NCBI RefSeq assembly: GCF_049200465.1
Contig: NZ_CP120836.1
Location: 3,968,001-4,032,000 of the forward strand
Length of the DNA: 64,000 bases
Source: Leptothermofonsia sp049200465
GTDB taxonomy: Bacteria > Cyanobacteriota > Cyanobacteriia > Leptolyngbyales > Leptolyngbyaceae
Reading direction: 5' to 3'
Part shown: one piece after another, positions 59,755 to 64,000 of the stretch
Layout: every line of letters begins with the position of its first letter
Position numbering within the stretch: position 1 is the first letter of the stretch
The notes under the pieces: model-generated
Told to the model about the DNA's origin: nothing
Databases searched by the model: none
The model's input: the letters and a program-made list of their open reading frames with translations, nothing else
Program-made: the position numbers and the translations under genes

Positions 59755-61785
59755 ATGAATCCAGAACTGTTGACAAAGCTACGAAAATGTTGCCGGGATG
59801 ACAAAGCATTTGAGCAGTTGCAGCAAATTCTTAATAATGAATTTGGAGAAAACCTGGAACAGTTGAAGGCACAGGTGGCGCAATCGCAGCAGGCTAGAGA
59901 GCGCGAAAGCAGCATCATTCGGGTGATTGGCAAGCTGGGGCAATCTATCATCGACCAAATTCAACAATCACTTAACTTCAACGATACCCTCTATGCCACC
60001 CTTGATGAAGTGCGGCATTTCCTGGGGGCTGATCGGGTCGCCGTTTATCGCTTTCAGCCTGACTGGAGTGGAGAGTTCATCAGCGAATCTGTTGGCGATG
60101 GTTGGTTATCTTTGTCGAAAGAGCAACATCAAAACCCCATTTTGGTGCGAAATATCAGCAATTGCCGCTTAAGTGACTATCAGGTGAAACTAGGAGACTT
60201 TGTAGATTCCTACATCCGCGAAACCCAGGGAGAAGTCTTGCAGAAACGGGACAGTTTTATTGCCAACGACATCTACAACCTTGGATTCACCAACTGCTAC
60301 ATCGAAGCTTTGGAACAATATCAGGCAAAAGCATACGCGATCGTGCCCATCTATGTTGCCCAAAAACTGTGGGGATTGCTGGCAGCCTACCAGAATTCTG
60401 GCCCCCGCACCTGGCAGGAATCAGAAGTGCAGCTCTTGATTCAGGTTGGGCGACAACTGGGGGCAGCCCTGCAACTGGCAGACTCTATCCAGGAAGCTCA
60501 ACTCCAGGTAGAGCGGAGACAGATCATTGCCAACGTTGCCAACCGCATCCGCAAACCCCTGGATATTCAGGTGATTCTTGAAACAACAATCCAGGAAATT
60601 CGCCAACTTCTCAATGCAGACCGGGTTGCAGTTTACAGCTTTACCCCCGACTGGAATGGTAAATTCATTGCCGAATCACGGGATGAAGGCTGGATACCCT
60701 TGGTTGGAACGGATATCCAAAAAATTTGGGAAGATACTTATCTTCAAGAAAACCAGGGAGGCCGTTACCGCAACGGTGAAACTTCTGCAGTCAGTGATAT
60801 TTACACGGCTGGCTTAACCGACTGCCATATTGAACTTTTAGAGCAATTTCAGGCAAGAGCCTATGCGATCGCTCCCATCTTCATGGGGCATCAACTTTGG
60901 GGATTGCTGGCAGCCTACCAGAACGATCGTCCTCGCTTCTGGCAGGCGGGAGAGGTAAAACTGCTCGCTCAGATTGGAGTGCAACTGGGAATCGCCCTGC
61001 AACAAGCAGAACTCATTGCTAACCTGCGAGTGGAAATCGCTGAACGGCAGCAAGCCAAGGAACAGGTGCACCAACTCAACCAGAATTTGCAAAAGCGGAA
61101 TAAAGAACTGGCCCTGATTAATCATGAATTGGAATCCTTTGCCTACTCCGTCTCCCACGACTTGCGGGCACCTCTGCGTAGCATTGACGGGTTCAGTCAG
61201 GCATTGCTCGAAGATTACTTTGAGCAAATTGATGACACGGGCAAAGACTACCTGCAACGTATCCGGACGGCCACTCAACGCATGGGACAACTCATTGATG
61301 ACCTGCTTGCCCTGTCACGGGTGACTCGCATTGACTTGCGAGAAGAAACGGTGGATTTGAGCGCGATCGCAACCGCCATTGCCACCGAACTTCGACAATC
61401 GGCTCCCCAACGTGAAGTTGAGATCGTGATCCAGGAAGGAATGACGGTAACAGGCGACTCACGCCTGATGCGGATTATGCTGATCAATCTGTTTGAAAAC
61501 GCCTGGAAGTTCACTTCCAAGCATCCCCATGCCCGCATCGAATTTGGACTTGTCAACAAAGATGGTAAAAAAATTTATTTTTTTAAAGATGATGGAGCAG
61601 GGTTTGATATGGCATATGCCCATAAGCTTTTCGGACCTTTTCAGCGGTTGCACTCCATGAAAGACTTTCCTGGCAATGGTATTGGTTTGGCCACGATTCA
61701 GCGAATTATCCATCGTCACGGTGGACAAGTCTGGGCAGAGGGGGCGATCGAGCAAGGAGCCACTTTTTACTTCACTTTGCAGTGA
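59755..61785 (+). CDS. GAF-GAF histidine kinase, phytochrome/cyanobacteriochrome-like
   Basis: A 676-residue soluble sensor. A helical N-terminus is followed by two GAF domains (about 70-240 and 255-425) and a phytochrome-type kinase (about 455-676: H box YSVSHDLRAPLRSIDGFSQA, G2 GNGIGLATIQRII). The GAF domains have the DRVAVYxFxPDW motif of phytochrome-like proteins. The cyanobacteriochrome chromophore-Cys position reads TNCYIEALEQYQ in GAF1 and TDCHIELLEQFQ in GAF2. GAF2 keeps Cys-His, so bilin binding is possible but unproven. Start at ATG 59755; the frame is open from GTG 59659, but that part translates low-complexity repeats. An Rcp1-like regulator follows 284 nt later. Confidence 0.9.
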   Translation: MNPELLTKLRKCCRDDKAFEQLQQILNNEFGENLEQLKAQVAQSQQARERESSIIRVIGKLGQSIIDQIQQSLNFNDTLYATLDEVRHFLGADRVAVYRFQPDWSGEFISESVGDGWLSLSKEQHQNPILVRNISNCRLSDYQVKLGDFVDSYIRETQGEVLQKRDSFIANDIYNLGFTNCYIEALEQYQAKAYAIVPIYVAQKLWGLLAAYQNSGPRTWQESEVQLLIQVGRQLGAALQLADSIQEAQLQVERRQIIANVANRIRKPLDIQVILETTIQEIRQLLNADRVAVYSFTPDWNGKFIAESRDEGWIPLVGTDIQKIWEDTYLQENQGGRYRNGETSAVSDIYTAGLTDCHIELLEQFQARAYAIAPIFMGHQLWGLLAAYQNDRPRFWQAGEVKLLAQIGVQLGIALQQAELIANLRVEIAERQQAKEQVHQLNQNLQKRNKELALINHELESFAYSVSHDLRAPLRSIDGFSQALLEDYFEQIDDTGKDYLQRIRTATQRMGQLIDDLLALSRVTRIDLREETVDLSAIATAIATELRQSAPQREVEIVIQEGMTVTGDSRLMRIMLINLFENAWKFTSKHPHARIEFGLVNKDGKKIYFFKDDGAGFDMAYAHKLFGPFQRLHSMKDFPGNGIGLATIQRIIHRHGGQVWAEGAIEQGATFYFTLQ

Positions 61786-62069
61786 AAGGAAGCATGTACA
61801 TTTGCTATCGCGATCCTAAATAAGGTATTCATTTTCCCACCCGTTCCGTAAAGACTCTGCAAAGGGGATTTACTCCGCCCAGCAATTAACACTACCAAAC
61901 TTAAACTTAATAATGCGTAAAATAGATTGACCAAATGGAATCCAGGCCAGCATTTAACCTTAACAAGTTATTACCTGCTTCTAGGATTCAAATCATCGCT
62001 CTGGAACCTTCAATTTCTGGATTGAATTGAGGAAATCAGAGTTTCTATGGAAAGGTTACTCAGTTGAGA

Positions 62070-62525
62070 ATGGTTAGAGAGCGATCAATTCTTTTAGTGG
62101 AAGATAACCCCGATGATGAAGTACTGGCAATTCGTGCATTGCGGCGCAGCCGAATTACCAATGAGATTGTGGTTGTTCATGATGGCGTCGAAGCCCTTGA
62201 TTACCTGTTTGGCCGTGGAGCCTACGCCGGGCGAGATCTGTCCAATCAACCTGCAGTCATTTTGCTTGATCTTAAACTACCGAGAATGGATGGCATTGAA
62301 GTACTGCGCGAGTTACGAGCCCACGAAAGTACTCGCTTGTTGCCAATTGTGATTCTAACCACTTCCGAAGAAGAACAGGATGTCATTAATAGCTACAGTC
62401 TGGGGTGTAATAGCTACGTCCGTAAACCAATTGACTTCCTTCAGTTTTCTCAGGCCGTGCAGCAGTTAGGCATGTACTGGTTACTGTTAAATGAAGCTCC
62501 TCCTAGCTATCAAAGACTCAGTTAG
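62070..62525 (+). CDS. Rcp1-like response regulator of a phytochrome-type kinase
   Basis: A single receiver domain protein of 151 residues, no output domain. ILLVEDNPDDEVLAIRALRR, phosphoacceptor in VILLDLKLPRMDG, Thr in ILTTSEEEQD and Lys in YVRKPIDF. The NPDD start and the C-terminal QAVQQLGMYWLLLNEAPP are hallmarks of the Rcp1/RcpA group that pairs with Cph1-type kinases. It is 284 nt downstream of the GAF kinase and probably its phosphate acceptor. ATG at 62070; the TTG two codons upstream is less likely. Confidence 0.94.
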   Translation: MVRERSILLVEDNPDDEVLAIRALRRSRITNEIVVVHDGVEALDYLFGRGAYAGRDLSNQPAVILLDLKLPRMDGIEVLRELRAHESTRLLPIVILTTSEEEQDVINSYSLGCNSYVRKPIDFLQFSQAVQQLGMYWLLLNEAPPSYQRLS

Positions 62526-62690
62526 TTTCAATTCATCAAACACCTCCAATTTCATGAGCAAAATGTCCTGAAAATTCTCTGCATGGACACCAGTAGTATC
62601 AACGGATTTAATCACAGTCCATCTCGCAACATACTTACGCCCTAAATCGTGAGTGACCGCTGCAATGGACAGAAGCGGTGACTGATGCAG

Positions 62691-62744
62691 GGCATTGCTA
62701 AAAAGCAGTATGAATCGAAACGAAGTTTCGATTCATACTGCACC
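62691..62744. repeat. Palindromic element family D, copy 3, with perfect hairpin
   Basis: Begins GGCATTGCTAAAAAGCAGTA. Positions 62705-62741 form a perfect 17-bp stem (GCAGTATGAATCGAAAC) with a 3-base loop GAA. The right end is missing: the next element (62747) begins directly after it. Confidence 0.75.
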
Positions 62745-62746
62745 TA

Positions 62747-62869
62747 AATAGCTGTCACCAGGTTGCTTAAGACATTGGTTTTTAAGACATTGGTTTTAAG
62801 GGGAGGCTTCCGTCCCCAACCAAGGTTTCCCCACCTGTACCCGTCTTAAGCTTGGTGACTATCGCTATA
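62747..62869. repeat. TATAGC palindromic element, second subtype, copy A8
   Basis: Begins AATAGCTGTCACCAGGTTGC, then TTAAGACATTGG (the last part duplicated) and ends CCGTCTTAAGCTTGGTGACT followed by ATCGCTATA. Closest to the copy at 25633. It abuts the family D hairpin on the left and a broken gene on the right. Confidence 0.8.
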
Positions 62870-62870
62870 T

Positions 62871-63104
62871 TTCATATCCAAATTCAGTAACGCCGATGCA
62901 GAGATTCTGGCGGGGCTAAAATTTGAGAAAGAATTGATTGGGCGGATGTTTTGGGAGGGGATGATGCGCGAGTCTGTGATTTACCAGGAGATTCTGGAAA
63001 GGATGCGACAGGAAGGAGAGCGATCGCTCATTCTGCGGCTACTGGCCTGTCAGGCAGGAAAACTACTAGTAGAGATGCGACGCGAATTGAAGCTTTGTCT
63101 TTGA
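62871..63104 (+). pseudogene. 3' remnant of a Rpn/DUF4351-type nuclease gene
   Basis: An open frame with no start of its own, entering from the palindromic element and ending at TGA 63102-63104. It encodes about 75 residues with the tail pattern LKFEKELIGRMFWEGMMRES, VIYQEILERMRQEGERSLIL, RLLACQAGKLLVEMRREL. This resembles the C-terminus of the Rpn/PD-(D/E)XK (DUF2887/DUF4351) proteins that are numerous and mobile in cyanobacteria. The 5' part has been lost at the element border. Another 237 bp of non-coding sequence separate it from the protease gene. Confidence 0.55.
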
Positions 63105-63341
63105 AACAAAACAAATGGGACTTTCGGTGAAGCCTTGTTGGATTTCGAGGCGATTGCTCCCTAGCAACAAACGACCGAACTCCTCACATTCGAGTTTCCC
63201 GCCTATACAGCCTGATGCAATTGTCAGATAATCATAAAGGAACTGTAAAAAATAATGTTATAGAAGAATAAAAGCCTCCAACCCATTCTTCGCCAGGGAA
63301 CGAAAACTCAAGAAATTGCCTGTTCAAGGAGTACAAGAAGT

Positions 63342-64000
63342 ATGAACCAATTCAAAACGCTGGCTCTGTTAGCTTTGTTGTCGGGTTTGTTGGTGGCGAT
63401 CGGTTACTATATTATCGGTGGCACCAGTGGGATCATTATTGGCATCGTACTGGCGGCGGTCACAAACCTGGGCTCCTGGTTCTTCTCAGATAAAATTGCC
63501 CTTGCAGCCTATGGTGCTCAACCCATTGGTCCTGAGCAGGCTCCTGGACTCCATGCCATGTTGGAGCGTTTGAGCCAGCGAGGAGGGATTCCAACCCCCG
63601 CTCTGTATATTGTTCCCAGTCCTGCGGCAAACGCCTTTGCAACTGGGCGCGATCCTCAACATGCAGCGGTTGCTGTGACAGAGGGAATTGTCAACTTGCT
63701 GTCTGAGGAGGAGTTGGAAGGCGTGATTGGCCATGAATTGACCCACGTGATCAATCGTGACACCCTGACCCAGGCAGTTGCGGCCACAATTGGGGGAGCC
63801 ATCTCCCAGTTGGCTTATATGGCGCAGTGGGCCAGCATGGGAGCTGCCTATAGGGGGCAGGACGATCGACGTGGTCCTAACCCAATTGGGCTGTTACTGG
63901 CAGCAATTTTGGCTCCCGTGGCTGCCACCATTATTCAAATGGCCATTTCTCGTACACGGGAGTTTTCAGCCGATGCAGGTGCTGCCCAGTTAACGGGTAA
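63342..64000 (+). CDS. htpX: M48/HtpX-type zinc membrane protease, 5' part
   Basis: Membrane metalloprotease, first 219 residues, running off the right edge (family length about 290). Two N-terminal membrane helices (LALLALLSGLLVAIGYYIIG and IIIGIVLAAVTNLGSWFF), then the peptidase domain with HExxH in VIGHELTHVINRD, the second helical hairpin (LAAILAPVAATIIQMAI) and SRTREFSADAGAAQLTG, which holds the third ligand Glu. HtpX degrades misfolded membrane proteins. The ATG at 63342 follows AAGGAGTACAAGAAGT. Active-site residues are intact. Confidence 0.93.
   Translation, partial: MNQFKTLALLALLSGLLVAIGYYIIGGTSGIIIGIVLAAVTNLGSWFFSDKIALAAYGAQPIGPEQAPGLHAMLERLSQRGGIPTPALYIVPSPAANAFATGRDPQHAAVAVTEGIVNLLSEEELEGVIGHELTHVINRDTLTQAVAATIGGAISQLAYMAQWASMGAAYRGQDDRRGPNPIGLLLAAILAPVAATIIQMAISRTREFSADAGAAQLTG

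Overview
The window is chromosomal DNA of a cyanobacterium, most likely a filamentous, Leptolyngbya/Oscillatoria-like strain. The evidence is the very frequent HIP1 octamer GCGATCGC, heptanucleotide (STRR-type) repeats, Vipp1/IM30, the alkane pair ado-aar, sucrose synthase, an HpsJ-like protein, phytochrome-like GAF histidine kinases and FHA/zinc-ribbon signalling proteins. No rRNA, tRNA, CRISPR array or prophage was recognised. Both ends are cut inside genes (atpA on the left, an M48/HtpX-type protease on the right).

Layout. 1-5505 (minus): an alternative Na+-type F-ATPase operon, atpDCQRBEFA, with no delta gene visible. 5560-11411: an ion and metal transport block of a frameshifted ACR3 arsenite exporter, a CDF Zn exporter, ChrA, an IS1-type element beside a zinc-finger gene remnant, and a cation/Ca2+ exchanger. 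11619-16364: a compact accessory cluster of an OmpR-type regulator, a frameshifted sensor kinase, a small RTX protein, a lipoprotein carrying the same Gly-Glu-Ser repeats, an Fe(II)/2-oxoglutarate PKHD hydroxylase and an internally duplicated PepSY-TM-like membrane protein. This is the best candidate for an undescribed system. 16950-30982: a zinc-ribbon Ser/Thr kinase, pheT, rsmH, a class I/II aminotransferase, thioredoxin, two IM30/PspA paralogues, a SPOR protein, a DUF721 protein and folE. 31060-35281: SDR, accA, aar and ado, the cyanobacterial alkane neighbourhood. 35826-41943: an orphan sugar-ABC permease, a SpoIIE-type phosphatase, and DUF502-nusB-ftsY. 42642-48551: HpsJ-like protein, pgl, and three FHA proteins, one of which is a probable pseudokinase. 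49250-57410: sucrose synthase, a P2-type Ca2+-ATPase and RecQ. 57791-62525: two sensor kinases and an Rcp1-like response regulator.

Two genome-wide themes stand out. First, the intergenic DNA is full of short palindromic elements of about 80-120 bp in several families, most ending in TATAGC/GCTATA; they resemble MITEs. Second, three genes (acr3, the sensor kinase and rsmH) are broken by small indels. In rsmH (twice) and the kinase, adding or removing one base in a homopolymer restores the frame exactly. This makes sequencing or assembly error a serious alternative to true decay.
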